Source: Rhizobiales bacterium 2SD
GTDB taxonomy: Bacteria > Pseudomonadota > Alphaproteobacteria > Rhizobiales > Beijerinckiaceae
DNA length: 64,000 nt
Reading direction: 5' to 3'
Assembly: GCA_005502805.1 (NCBI GenBank)
Contig: SCMY01000014.1
Coordinates: forward strand, 62,001-126,000
In this document: one piece after another, positions 17,458 through 25,514 of the stretch
How the letters are laid out: each line of letters opens with the position of its first letter
How positions within the stretch are numbered: position 1 is the first letter of the stretch
Program-made: the position numbers and the translations under genes
Notes under the pieces: model-generated
What the model was told of the DNA's origin: nothing
What the model saw: only the letters and a program-made list of their open reading frames with translations
Databases searched by the model: none

Positions 17458-17989
17458 TGTCGGGGAGCTGGAAAATCGTCACCGGCGTGACCGGCAAATC
17501 CTTTCCATCCTTGCCGGTGAGCTCGACCTTGTCCTTGAACATGCCGAGGTGCTTGCCGAGCTTTTCGAGGGCGCTGAGCTTGTCGTGCAGTTTGAACTTG
17601 ACCCGCCGGACATCGCGAGCATCCTCCCCGCGGCCCTCCTTGAAGTCCTCCACCGTCACCTCTGCGAGCGCGGCCTTCTGCTCGTCGGTCAGCTTGGCAT
17701 AGACGAAGAACGGATCGCCGCCAGTCGTAGCCTTAAGGAAGTCGCCCATATTGGCGAACCCGACCTTGGCGAGCTCGGACACGATGCGTTCGATTGTGAC
17801 ACCGGCGCGCGCGGCTCCCTCGCCAAGGAGCTCCTCGACCCGGGATCGAACCTTCTCATTCCCACTCAATCGCGATGCGTTGCTGTCGCTCTTCGCGTAT
17901 CCTGCCGCCACGTAGGCGGCCGAGGCGCTCAAACCCTTGGCCAATTCCTGAGCGAACCGCTCATGTTTCGGATTGGATAGGACAGGCAC
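17444..17989 (-). CDS. terS: Terminase small subunit
   Basis: A 181-residue protein. N-terminal ERFAQELAKGLSASAAYVAA GYA pattern is the DNA-binding helix-turn-helix of Terminase_2 small subunits, with a coiled oligomerisation region (DFKEGRGEDARDVRRVKFKL) after it. It recognises the packaging site and recruits the large subunit. The start is GTG 17989; no ATG fits. It is the first gene of the virion operon. Confidence 0.85.
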   Translation of the reverse strand: MPVLSNPKHERFAQELAKGLSASAAYVAAGYAKSDSNASRLSGNEKVRSRVEELLGEGAARAGVTIERIVSELAKVGFANMGDFLKATTGGDPFFVYAKLTDEQKAALAEVTVEDFKEGRGEDARDVRRVKFKLHDKLSALEKLGKHLGMFKDKVELTGKDGKDLPVTPVTIFQLPDNGRG

Positions 17990-18024
17990 CTACTCTACTC
18001 GCGACAAGGAATGAGGGGGAATGG

Positions 18025-18420
18025 ATGATTGACCTGCGGGAACATCGGAAAAGCGTTGTTGCCGAGCTCGAACGCTGCAAGACCGACCTTGAGCCGCTAA
18101 AAACCGGCGAGATCACGCTACGGAGCTTGACTGCAGGCGAAGACTGGAAAGACGTCACGGCCGATGCGATTACGAACACTCAGAGGGTGATTGCGACCTA
18201 CGAGATGATCATTGCCGACCTCGACCGACGGATTGAGGAGAAAGCCCGACCTGCTAAGGCCGGGCTCCTGTCACCCTTGGCGCTGGTACATCCGCAGTCG
18301 CCGGGCAAAGCTTCGCAATATGCCACTGATGAGGCGGCGCGGGTTTCGCGAGATCAACCCGACGGGCGAGGATCACACTATCGAACAAACCGTGAAAATC
18401 ATATCTCACACTTGGGGTAG
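18025..18420 (+). CDS. Small helical protein of unknown function
   Basis: A 131-codon rightward ORF. Residues 1-75 are a convincing helical protein (MIDLREHRKSVVAELERCKT; YEMIIADLDRRIEEKARPAK), with an AGGAATGAGGGGG ribosome site before ATG 18025. The last 45 residues are Ser/Arg-rich and include a hairpin sequence (18243-18266), so the true end may be disputed. It lies between the late and early leftward blocks and runs against both. Confidence 0.5.
   Translation: MIDLREHRKSVVAELERCKTDLEPLKTGEITLRSLTAGEDWKDVTADAITNTQRVIATYEMIIADLDRRIEEKARPAKAGLLSPLALVHPQSPGKASQYATDEAARVSRDQPDGRGSHYRTNRENHISHLG
18243..18266 (+). terminator. Hairpin inside the end of the 18025 ORF
   Basis: AGCCCGACC and GGCCGGGCT form a 9-bp stem with one mismatch and a 6-nt loop. 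No U-run follows, so it is a weak terminator candidate at best. It lies just upstream of the terminase operon on the other strand. Confidence 0.25.
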
Positions 18421-18436
18421 AAGCGCAATCGGAAAT

Positions 18437-18724
18437 TCACTCGGAACTGTCGGAGATCGTGGCGGTGTAAAACCATGAGCTCCCGGTTGTCATGAAGCCG
18501 AAGCGTCCACCTCGATTACGGACCACCTCCAAATCCGAGCGATAGCCTCTCGCGCTTTTGCGGAGAGACGCTCCAACGATCTCATCTGGCCCGAGGTGTC
18601 GAGACGCCAGCCTCTGTAGAAGAATTTCGATCTCTGCGTCAGATAACGAGCCGTGAGGGAGAACCCTCCGGAATGTCTTGGCGCTCCCATCGTAGCCCGT
18701 GATAATCCATTGCGGCTTGCTCAT
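18437..18724 (-). CDS. Hypothetical phage protein
   Basis: A 95-residue protein starting MSKPQWIITGYDGSAKTFRR and containing LSDAEIEILLQRLASRHLGP. The start at 18724 is preferred over upstream in-frame codons because the upstream part is Ser/Arg-rich and AAGGAGATG-type sequence precedes it. It is leftward, 31 nt after the NusG-like gene, and convergent with the 18025 gene. No family recognised. Confidence 0.55.
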   Translation of the reverse strand: MSKPQWIITGYDGSAKTFRRVLPHGSLSDAEIEILLQRLASRHLGPDEIVGASLRKSARGYRSDLEVVRNRGGRFGFMTTGSSWFYTATISDSSE

Positions 18725-18755
18725 GTCGCGGCATCTCCTTGACAGCGCGAACTGT

Positions 18756-19430
18756 TCACGCGGCTTCAATCTGTGCAAGCTCGAATTCGGCTGGCGTCTG
18801 CCTACCGAAGATGTCGATGAGGACCTTCGCGGCCTCAAGACCAATCATATCGACCACCGTCGCCTGAAAGCCTGAGAACGGGCCTTCGATTACACGAACC
18901 CGACCATCCGGTTTGAGCTTCACGGCCATCTTGGGATCGGGCGGCGGAACGGGCCTCTCGACCGGGCCCTGATATTCGATGACGGCGCGCACGGCAGGAT
19001 GAGGCACTCGGCACCAGCCGCGTTCGTCGCTCACCACCGCAACTACGCCGTCGATCTGGCGGATGTCGTCGATCGGGCGCCCGTCGATGGTGACGCCTGT
19101 CCTGCCGTCCGGGCCAACGACCGTCAGGCGCTGCGCAAGCGAGGGCAGGCCCGATGCGAAGAGGTATCGAGGATAGGTCGAGACCTTGTTCGTGATCTCG
19201 GGCTTGTTCTTGCGCTTGGTCACACGGACGAAGTGAGGCCAGAAGACCTGACATCCCGCTTCGCTGAGGCCCTTGGCCGCCCTCTCCTCGCCTCGAGGCG
19301 TCGTCCAGACGAGATACCAGTGCTTCGGCGCTTCCTTCGTGCCGAACTCAAGATCGGCCGGCGCCGGCTGCAGCGTCTCGATGATCTCGACGACTGGGAT
19401 CGGTCTGGTGCGGCGTTTCTTGCGGGACAT
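18756..19430 (-). CDS. NusG-like transcription elongation/antitermination factor
   Basis: A 224-residue NusG paralogue. After a basic N terminus (MSRKKRRTRP), residues 36-150 match the NGN domain (KHWYLVWTTPRGEERAAKGL; VFWPHFVRVTKRKNK; YPRYLFAS), which binds the RNA polymerase clamp. Residues 173-224 are a KOW domain (RVRVIEGPFSGFQATVVD; KVLIDIFGRQTPAEF). The host nusG sits with ribosomal genes, so this is a specialised copy, like RfaH or LoaP. Standing between the replication genes and the virion operon it may let polymerase read through to the late genes. That role is inference. Confidence 0.85.
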   Translation of the reverse strand: MSRKKRRTRPIPVVEIIETLQPAPADLEFGTKEAPKHWYLVWTTPRGEERAAKGLSEAGCQVFWPHFVRVTKRKNKPEITNKVSTYPRYLFASGLPSLAQRLTVVGPDGRTGVTIDGRPIDDIRQIDGVVAVVSDERGWCRVPHPAVRAVIEYQGPVERPVPPPDPKMAVKLKPDGRVRVIEGPFSGFQATVVDMIGLEAAKVLIDIFGRQTPAEFELAQIEAA

Positions 19431-19441
19431 CGGTCGCTCTA

Positions 19442-20335
19442 TCAGTGGTGGACTTGCGCGGCGAAATACCAGCCGTCGGCTTGCTGCTCGGGGTAGAACT
19501 TGCAGAGGCCTGGCTTGTGGCCGGCGGCGATACGGTCGAACCATTCGTCGGTGCCGAGCTTGACGAAAATCTGCTCCGGGCGGCCGGGCGTGGCGGCACA
19601 CGCGGTCGATAGCTTCAGCCCGGCCTTGACGCACCAGTCGGGCTCGCAGCCTTGCCAGCCTCTGAGGATCATCAAGTCGGCGGCCTTGTCGGGCTCTGCG
19701 ATCTGGCGGAATTGCTCGACCATGAGCTTGGCGGCGTGCAGGCTGAGCGGGGCCTTTTTCTTCTTCCGGTGCTCGATCACGGCCTTGGCCCGATCCTCGG
19801 AGAGAACCGTCTTCAGGCAATCGAGGATTTGAGCATGTTCCGGACGCCGCGCCTTAGCGCGCGCTCCAACAGGCTCGATAGAGACTGTTGGATCTGTATC
19901 TGTCTCTAGTTCTGCCTCTGGTGAGTTACCGTGACGTTCCTGTAACGTTACATCGCCGTTTTGCAACGGTTCTGAAACGCCAGCTCCATCTCGCTCTGCC
20001 CGTTTCCGCTCACGATGCGCAGCGACGCGCTCTTTCGACCGATCGCTCGAGAACTGACGGTTGCCCCACTTGACCACGGCACTCTCAGCCACCCGGCCGG
20101 AAGCCTGAAGGGCAACCTCCACAGCCAGAATGTCGCCCTCATCCGCCCGCAGAAAGTAAGCGACCTCGGCGGCGTCCAGCACGTATCGTCCATTGTCGTC
20201 GATCTCGGCGGCACTCTCCAGGATGGCAGCCCAGATCCAGACGACGCGCTCGACTGGCTGGCGCGACTTGATCGCGACGCTGACGAGCTTCTCGTCGCGG
20301 CATAGGCCAGCGTAGTGGCGGAACCAACGGCTCAT
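19442..20335 (-). CDS. Phage replication protein (putative initiator)
   Basis: A 297-residue protein. The start MSRWFRHYAGLCRDEKLVSV and VERVVWIWAAILESAAEIDD are typical of replication genes in phages of Rhizobiales. A basic helix follows (RSKERVAAHRERKRAER), then a low-complexity linker. The C-terminal LSLHAAKLMVEQFRQIAEPD and MILRGWQGCEPDW resemble the helicase-loader end of lambda O/DnaT-type proteins. ATG 20335 shares one base with the upstream stop. Confidence 0.65.
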   Translation of the reverse strand: MSRWFRHYAGLCRDEKLVSVAIKSRQPVERVVWIWAAILESAAEIDDNGRYVLDAAEVAYFLRADEGDILAVEVALQASGRVAESAVVKWGNRQFSSDRSKERVAAHRERKRAERDGAGVSEPLQNGDVTLQERHGNSPEAELETDTDPTVSIEPVGARAKARRPEHAQILDCLKTVLSEDRAKAVIEHRKKKKAPLSLHAAKLMVEQFRQIAEPDKAADLMILRGWQGCEPDWCVKAGLKLSTACAATPGRPEQIFVKLGTDEWFDRIAAGHKPGLCKFYPEQQADGWYFAAQVHH

Positions 20336-20850
20336 CAGAAGCGCGACTCCGTCCACACCAGCAGCTCGCGAGCGCAGCCGATTGGATCGCGCCAGAGCTC
20401 AGAACCGGTGAAACGAAAGATCGGCAGACCGGACGCGACGGCTTGCCGGTCGCGCCGGCGATCGCGGGCCGCCTGCCCCTTCGTGCGCTCGTGAAAATCG
20501 TGCCCGTTACATTCGACGATGGCATCGACCCAGAAGCTATTCCGCTCAGGAGACCACGTTTCAAACCCGATCAGGAAGTCCACTCGCCAGCCCGGCAACT
20601 GGGCCTGCGGTAGCAATATGCGACAGCTACCATTGGGCCCCGTTTTGAGGCGTTCAAAATGCTCCCAGTCAGTCGCGATAAGGAGGTCTTCGAAGCGAGC
20701 ATCCGAATAGGTTACCAACCCATAGATCGCCATGACGAAGAGACGCTCGATTGGGCTTTCGACAGGCGCCTCAGCAGTAGCGGACCGCAGATCAGCCTCG
20801 ACGACTTCCAGAATTTGCCGGACCAGCCGGTTTTCACCGAAGTCGTTCAT
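20335..20850 (-). CDS. Vsr/DUF559-like nuclease
   Basis: A 171-residue protein with a PD-(D/E)XK-like core: PGWRVDFLIGFETWS, then VDAIVECNGHDFHERTKGQA (candidate metal ligands Asp and Glu) and RQAVASGLPIFRFTGSELWR. This matches very-short-patch-repair-type endonucleases found in phage replication modules. The start at 20850 opens MNDFGENRLVRQILEVVEAD; upstream codons in frame are Arg/Ala-rich and not coding. Substrate unknown. Confidence 0.65.
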   Translation of the reverse strand: MNDFGENRLVRQILEVVEADLRSATAEAPVESPIERLFVMAIYGLVTYSDARFEDLLIATDWEHFERLKTGPNGSCRILLPQAQLPGWRVDFLIGFETWSPERNSFWVDAIVECNGHDFHERTKGQAARDRRRDRQAVASGLPIFRFTGSELWRDPIGCARELLVWTESRF

Positions 20851-20924
20851 GCGGCCCTCGCGAGGTTGTGGACACGCGATGCGAGCGCCTTGCGAGGAGC
20901 ATGCCGCAGCGGCAGGGTCGCGTG

Positions 20925-21689
20925 ATGCGGATTCTTGAGCCATGGAACGTGATTTGGCGGCGTGCGCTCGTGCCATACTGGCCTTGGCTGGTAGCGGTCG
21001 CGATGAGCGCCATTGCACTGCGAACCGCTAGCGTCGTCGCCAACTGCTGGCTCGATAGCAGCGTCACATGCAGCGACCACGCTAGACTGGCCGCGGTTGG
21101 CTGGCTGCGCTTTCAATGGGTCGTCAAGTACAAGGAGCTCATTGCAGGCATCCTTGCAGTGATTGGCGGCACGTTTGCCTACTTCGCTGCGACAGCAACG
21201 ATCAATGCCAGCGAGTCCCGCACAAGGCGCGAACATCTGCAGAAGGTCGAATCCGCCGTGGCCGGCCTCTTGAAATCGCTGACGGATGTCATGCACGCCC
21301 TCAAAGAGGAGCGCGCTGTCGATGAAAGCCTTCGATTGGCTTTGAAGACTTCGGCAGATTCGCTCTGCCAAGCAAGCCACCGGTCGTTCGGCATATTGAT
21401 AATAACCTTTGGAAGAATTGAACGAAATATTTCCACTCTTGCGCTGTCTGGCGCAAACCGAGGCGTTCGTTTCTCCGACCCGACAATACGCAAGATAAGA
21501 GACCAGCTGCTTTCTGACCTTTTTGTCGCGACAAGTTTTCTTACCAGCCGCGACCTGCCGCCGGATCCCGGCGAAACCTTGGCTGGGCAGTTGGCCGGAA
21601 AGGAAATATTGGAACACCTGCGAGACCAGAAACTCCCAGAGCCCGACCCCGGCGACGCGGTCACCGCGATGTTCGATTTCACGCGTTGA
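20925..21689 (+). CDS. Two-span membrane protein A with cytoplasmic helical domain
   Basis: A 254-residue protein. Membrane segments lie at about 18-38 (WLVAVAMSAIALRTASVV) and 70-90 (LIAGILAVIGGTFAYFAATA), separated by a loop with two Cys. The rest is a helical cytoplasmic domain (RREHLQKVESAVAGLLKSLT onwards). The DNA is AT-richer in 21400-21540. It lies rightward inside the leftward early operon and is followed by a protein with the same plan. Function unknown; superinfection exclusion or defence is possible (inference). Confidence 0.7.
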   Translation: MRILEPWNVIWRRALVPYWPWLVAVAMSAIALRTASVVANCWLDSSVTCSDHARLAAVGWLRFQWVVKYKELIAGILAVIGGTFAYFAATATINASESRTRREHLQKVESAVAGLLKSLTDVMHALKEERAVDESLRLALKTSADSLCQASHRSFGILIITFGRIERNISTLALSGANRGVRFSDPTIRKIRDQLLSDLFVATSFLTSRDLPPDPGETLAGQLAGKEILEHLRDQKLPEPDPGDAVTAMFDFTR

Positions 21690-21758
21690 CGCAACGACGA
21701 TCCACATTGCGCGCCTCGCAGATACTTGCGGGCGCGCGGCTAGAATGCGCGCGGGGGG

Positions 21759-22493
21759 ATGGGAATGAAGCGCAACATCAACTGGCCGCTGGTCGGGCTC
21801 TTCGTCGTGGCGGCGGCACTGCCGGTCGGAGCCTTCGTTTACGAGTACGTTTTCAGCCGCTGCACAGCGGCTGTGCTGGCCGAAATTGGCAAAGACAAGC
21901 CGAACTTCGGCTGCTTCGAATTCTTCTTCAACCGCTATCAGTCGTTTGCCGCAGGCGTAATTGCCTTCATCGGCGCATATCTCACCGTCTCGATTATCAG
22001 AAAGCAGATGCGCGCCGGTGAGGAGCGCGCAGCCAAGATCGCGCGCATGCGCGCACTCGCTCAACTCAATAAATTCTACGGAGAAACCCTCGATATCTTT
22101 TACGACTGCACCGCCCGGGGAACGCCGCTGTTCACGCAGCACTGGCGGCTGCCAACCCTCGACTTCAACAAGAAGCCAGACCTGCTTGCAGATCTTGATC
22201 CGTTGACCGGGCAGGTGCTTTTCATCATCGCCGATGCTGTTGACCTCGACAACGATGAGATCCGCACCGCCGTTGATTGGCTTGACGATGATGTCACAGA
22301 CTTCCTGGTGAAGGTATCCGCCGAAAAGTGTGAAATGGCCCACGACGAGATCAACGCCCTTCGCGAAGCGCTTGGGTGGCCATTGGTCAGAAACGTGATG
22401 CGTGGAGCCGCCGGCTACGAGGCTGCCGTAGAAGAAGCTCGAGCGATGCGGGAAGAGCGGTTGCGTGAACATCCCGACTACCCCGCAGCCTGA
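21759..22493 (+). CDS. Two-span membrane protein B with cytoplasmic helical domain
   Basis: A 244-residue protein. Membrane segments at about 10-30 (GLFVVAAALPVGAFVYEYVF) and 55-75 (AAGVIAFIGAYLTVSIIRKQ) flank a loop with two Cys. Then come a basic helix (EERAAKIARMRALAQLNKFY) and a helical domain with FIIADAVDLDNDEIRTAVDW. The architecture matches protein A, so they may be distant paralogues acting together. ATG 21759 or 21765 both fit; a TAGAAT hexamer at 21741 may be a -10 box. Confidence 0.75.
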   Translation: MGMKRNINWPLVGLFVVAAALPVGAFVYEYVFSRCTAAVLAEIGKDKPNFGCFEFFFNRYQSFAAGVIAFIGAYLTVSIIRKQMRAGEERAAKIARMRALAQLNKFYGETLDIFYDCTARGTPLFTQHWRLPTLDFNKKPDLLADLDPLTGQVLFIIADAVDLDNDEIRTAVDWLDDDVTDFLVKVSAEKCEMAHDEINALREALGWPLVRNVMRGAAGYEAAVEEARAMREERLREHPDYPAA

Positions 22494-22518
22494 GACGGTA
22501 CGTCGTGCGGCCACTGCA

Positions 22519-22641
22519 TCACGCGTTCCCCTCCGGCGCCTCAGCGCCCCTGATGGTCGGACAGCCCACCAGCTCTTCGACCTTGAGCGCGACAGACCAG
22601 CCCTTTTGCCCACCGTCGAGCACGGGTTGAATGCAGCTCAC
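22519..22641 (-). CDS. Small phage protein of unknown function
   Basis: A 40-residue reading frame starting at GTG 22641, whose start overlaps the previous stop as GTGA. The sequence has QKGWSVALKVEELVGCPTIR. The tight coupling to the upstream gene supports it, but it is very short and nothing is known about it. Confidence 0.4.
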   Translation of the reverse strand: MSCIQPVLDGGQKGWSVALKVEELVGCPTIRGAEAPEGNA

Positions 22642-22841
22642 GGCAGCACCTCGATCCGGCAGACCGGGATGATCGTGATTACGCCGTCTACGAATATTGA
22701 GACGCGCTCGGGTGCCGTCGGGCAACTCGCGTAGTGCTCGAGAATTTTCGCCTCCAACTGGACGCGGACGCGCCTACCCTTCAGGCGCTCAAAAGCCTTG
22801 GCAGGAGCGGGCGCCCGCGGCCGTTTGCGGGATGAGGTCAC
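22638..22841 (-). CDS. Small basic protein of unknown function
   Basis: A 67-residue protein with a basic N-terminal helix (SSRKRPRAPAPAKAFERLKG) and a C-terminal beta segment (VSIFVDGVITIIPVCRIEVL). The start is GTG 22841 in a GTGA overlap with the methyltransferase stop. It is leftward in the early operon. No family recognised. Confidence 0.55.
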   Translation of the reverse strand: MTSSRKRPRAPAPAKAFERLKGRRVRVQLEAKILEHYASCPTAPERVSIFVDGVITIIPVCRIEVLP

Positions 22842-23803
22842 GCCGCAAGCCCCGCCAGCAGATCGGTCGCAGGCCCCTCGCGCTCAGCGCGCTCTAGGTG
22901 CTTCACAGCGGCCGGGAAATAGGTCTTGCCGTTCAGTTCCGTGCCGATGAAGCGCCGGCCGTGGCGGAGGCTGACATAGCCTTCCGAGCCGATGCCCATG
23001 AAAGGGGAATAGACGGTGTCGTCGGGGTTGCTGTACTGCCGGACGATGCGCTCCGTCAGGTCGAGCGGCATCGGACACAGGTGGCGCTCTGCGTCGGGGT
23101 CGCGCGCCTGCTTGACGTTGAGCGTCCCGGTTTCGTCGGTATCGGTCCAGAGGTCCGACAGCATCCAGCCGGCGAAGTTGGGGTCGTTCGGATCGGGGTA
23201 GAGGTAGCTGGGCTGGGCATAGTTCTGCCAGGCCGGCAGCGGATATTCGCCGGGATCGTGGGTGACGGCGGGCGTCTTGCCCATCTCGTCATCCCATTTG
23301 CGGAACACGACGATGTACTCGGGCAGGCCGCCGCCGGTGCGCGCCGCGTCGGTGCGGAAGTTTTTGTAGAGTAGCCGGTCGCTCTTGGTTTTCTGCATCT
23401 CCATGACCGGGCAACGCCAGATCGTGATGCGCCGGTGATAGGTCCAGCCTTCGGCGATATGCGTGCGGATACAGTCTCCGGTGAAGTCGCGCAGGCCTCT
23501 GTCGCCCTTCTCGCTGGCGTTCGAATAGTAGACGAGATCCTTGACGTGGATCGCGGTGCAGCGCCCCGGTCTGGTCACGCGGAACAGATCTCGGATCAGC
23601 GGGCGATAGCTCTCCTGGAACTCATCGTCGCTGCGGACATTGCCCATGTCCCGCTCGCTCTCCGAATAGGTGTAGAGCGAGGAGAACGGCGGACTGTAGA
23701 CGCTGAGATCGACCGAGTTGGCCGGCATGCCGGCGGTGAATTCGACGGTATCGACATTATAGGCGGCGAACCGCTCGCCGATCTTCTGATCGAACACGTT
23801 CAT
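22838..23803 (-). CDS. Site-specific DNA methyltransferase (N4/N6, beta class)
   Basis: A 321-residue amino-methyltransferase. The catalytic motif IV is SVYSPPFSSLYTYSESERD (SPP form, usual for N4-cytosine enzymes, also seen in some N6-adenine ones), near residue 30. The SAM-binding motif I lies at the C terminus: SPFMGIGSEGYVSLRHGRRF. This catalytic-first order is the beta class. It may protect phage DNA from host restriction or mark it for regulation. It overlaps the HNH gene by 4 nt; no partner restriction enzyme is recognisable. Confidence 0.85.
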   Translation of the reverse strand: MNVFDQKIGERFAAYNVDTVEFTAGMPANSVDLSVYSPPFSSLYTYSESERDMGNVRSDDEFQESYRPLIRDLFRVTRPGRCTAIHVKDLVYYSNASEKGDRGLRDFTGDCIRTHIAEGWTYHRRITIWRCPVMEMQKTKSDRLLYKNFRTDAARTGGGLPEYIVVFRKWDDEMGKTPAVTHDPGEYPLPAWQNYAQPSYLYPDPNDPNFAGWMLSDLWTDTDETGTLNVKQARDPDAERHLCPMPLDLTERIVRQYSNPDDTVYSPFMGIGSEGYVSLRHGRRFIGTELNGKTYFPAAVKHLERAEREGPATDLLAGLAA

Positions 23804-24111
23804 GCTGCCCTCCGTTGCATCTTGCGATGCTGGTTTTCCTGATGACTGACGATTTCGAGGTGTCTCGGGTTCACACACAGCGAGAAACAGCAGGTGTGAT
23901 CGCGATGCTCGCCCGGCTGGATTGTGTTTCCGCCTATGGCGTCGCAAGCGAACCGGTGGGCGCGAACGGCCCGGCCCTTCACCTTGAAGGAGCCGTACCA
24001 TTTGCGGTTGCCCTTCCCGCGCGATCTGGCGCCGGTCCAGAACCAGCAACCGTTCGGCAACTGGTCTACGAAGCGCATGAAGCGCTCTATGTCGGCCTGA
24101 TCGAACGTCAC
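23800..24111 (-). CDS. HNH endonuclease
   Basis: A 103-residue protein. Core: CWFWTGARSRGKG, VRAHRFACDAIGG, then GEHRDHTCCFSLCVNPRHLE with the His-Asn-His arrangement and Cys pairs for zinc. This resembles homing-type HNH_3 nucleases and other phage HNH enzymes. The start is GTG 24111, overlapping the helicase stop (GTGA); its stop overlaps the methyltransferase start. The proximity suggests it is an operon member rather than an insertion. Confidence 0.8.
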   Translation of the reverse strand: MTFDQADIERFMRFVDQLPNGCWFWTGARSRGKGNRKWYGSFKVKGRAVRAHRFACDAIGGNTIQPGEHRDHTCCFSLCVNPRHLEIVSHQENQHRKMQRRAA

Positions 24112-25514
24112 GCGACCATCCACGCCGGTAGCGTGGCCTCCTTGTCGGGGTGGTAGGTGTGGAGGGTGGTGTGTTCGACGGCGGCGCGGCGCATGGCGGC
24201 GGCCATCTCGGTCTTCATCCGCTCGTGATCGCCGGCCTTGCGCTGGACGGCGGCAACGATCTCCGCCTCGGTATCGGCCATCACGACATGGGCGCTGACC
24301 GGGCGCGGCTGGCCAAAGCGCCAAAAGCGGCGGGCGGCCTGATAGAAGGCCTCGTAGCTGAAGCTCAGTCCGGTGAAGACGGCCTGGTTGCAATGCTGCC
24401 AATTGAGGCCGTAGCCGGCGATAGAAGGCTTCGTCAGGAGAATGCGCAGCTCGCCGCGGCTGAAGGCAGACAAGCGCTCCTCCTTCAGATCGGGATGCAT
24501 CTTGCCGCTGACCTCGATCGCCTCCGGCACGGCGGCACGCACGGCCTCCGCCTCGTAGTCGGTATCGACCCAAATGCAGACCGGATCTCCGCCGGGAACG
24601 CTTGCGACGATCTCGGCAACCTGCGCAGCCCGGTCGGCTGCCGTCAGGCGCTTCTCTTTGTGGATCGAAGTTGCGGATCGCTCCGGGATGCGGAACATCC
24701 GGAACTGGCCGTTCCTCTCCTCGCCGGCATCCTGCATCCGATCGGCGCGCACGAGGTGCTTGACGATGTCGAGCGCCGGTAGGTCGTAGCCCACATCACT
24801 GAAGCCGAGGTCGGACGGCTTCGACACGCAACGCGCCCAGCTCGCCACCCAATCCCAGAACGGACGGATGGCGGCCTTCTTCAGCCGATAGACGCCGGCA
24901 TTGGCCTGATCCGCGATGAAGAACCGCGAGAGCATTTCGGAAGACGGCATGACGCCGAGGAAGGCTGAATGCTGGCCCAGTTCGCTATGGTCGTTCGGCG
25001 CCGGGGTGGCGCTGCCGGCGAGCCGGAACGGCGTTTGCCGGAAGGCCTCGATCAGCTTGCGCGTCGTCGCTCCGGTGAAGCTCTTCAGGATCGACGACTC
25101 GTCGAGGATCACGCCGGCATAATCGTTCGGGTCGAAGCGCTCCAGGCGCTCATAGTTCGTGATGACGATGCGCGGCGACGAAGGTGGCTGGCCGAATCGA
25201 GAAATCGACGCCTCGACGCCCATGGCTTCAGCTTCGCGCAGGTGCTGCTCACCGACAGCGAGCGGCGCCAGCATCAGCACCGGCTTGTTCAAATATTCGA
25301 CGACGCAGCGGCCCCAATCGAGCATCATGCGGGTCTTGCCGAGGCCGGTATCGTAGAAGAGGGCTGATCGGCCGGCGCGCAAGGCAAACTCGACACCGAC
25401 GCGCTGATGGTCGCGCAGCGTCGAGTTGAGCTCTGGCGTACGACTGATGCCGGCGCGCAGCGGTTCGGAACGCTTGGAGGCGCAGAGCGCGCGATAAGCT
25501 GAGAGGTGCTGCAC
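24108..25514 (-). CDS. SNF2-family DNA helicase/translocase
   Basis: A 468-residue superfamily 2 helicase. Motif I is ALFYDTGLGKTRMML (about 50-64), motif II VILDESSILKSF, motif III RLAGSATPAPND. The C-terminal RecA lobe contains LRILLTKPSIAGYGLNWQHC and FYQAARRFWRFGQPRPVSAH with the arginine finger region. Phage SNF2-like helicases remodel replication forks or displace proteins from DNA. It starts at GTG 25514 and is in the early operon with the methyltransferase. Confidence 0.88.
   Translation of the reverse strand: MQHLSAYRALCASKRSEPLRAGISRTPELNSTLRDHQRVGVEFALRAGRSALFYDTGLGKTRMMLDWGRCVVEYLNKPVLMLAPLAVGEQHLREAEAMGVEASISRFGQPPSSPRIVITNYERLERFDPNDYAGVILDESSILKSFTGATTRKLIEAFRQTPFRLAGSATPAPNDHSELGQHSAFLGVMPSSEMLSRFFIADQANAGVYRLKKAAIRPFWDWVASWARCVSKPSDLGFSDVGYDLPALDIVKHLVRADRMQDAGEERNGQFRMFRIPERSATSIHKEKRLTAADRAAQVAEIVASVPGGDPVCIWVDTDYEAEAVRAAVPEAIEVSGKMHPDLKEERLSAFSRGELRILLTKPSIAGYGLNWQHCNQAVFTGLSFSYEAFYQAARRFWRFGQPRPVSAHVVMADTEAEIVAAVQRKAGDHERMKTEMAAAMRRAAVEHTTLHTYHPDKEATLPAWMVA

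Noticed and set aside
20847-22613. A 588-codon open frame on the minus strand
   Set aside because: It lies opposite two rightward membrane-protein genes with clear hydrophobic segments and starts. Its own product is rich in Arg, Cys and His with no domain, as expected of antisense to GC-rich genes.
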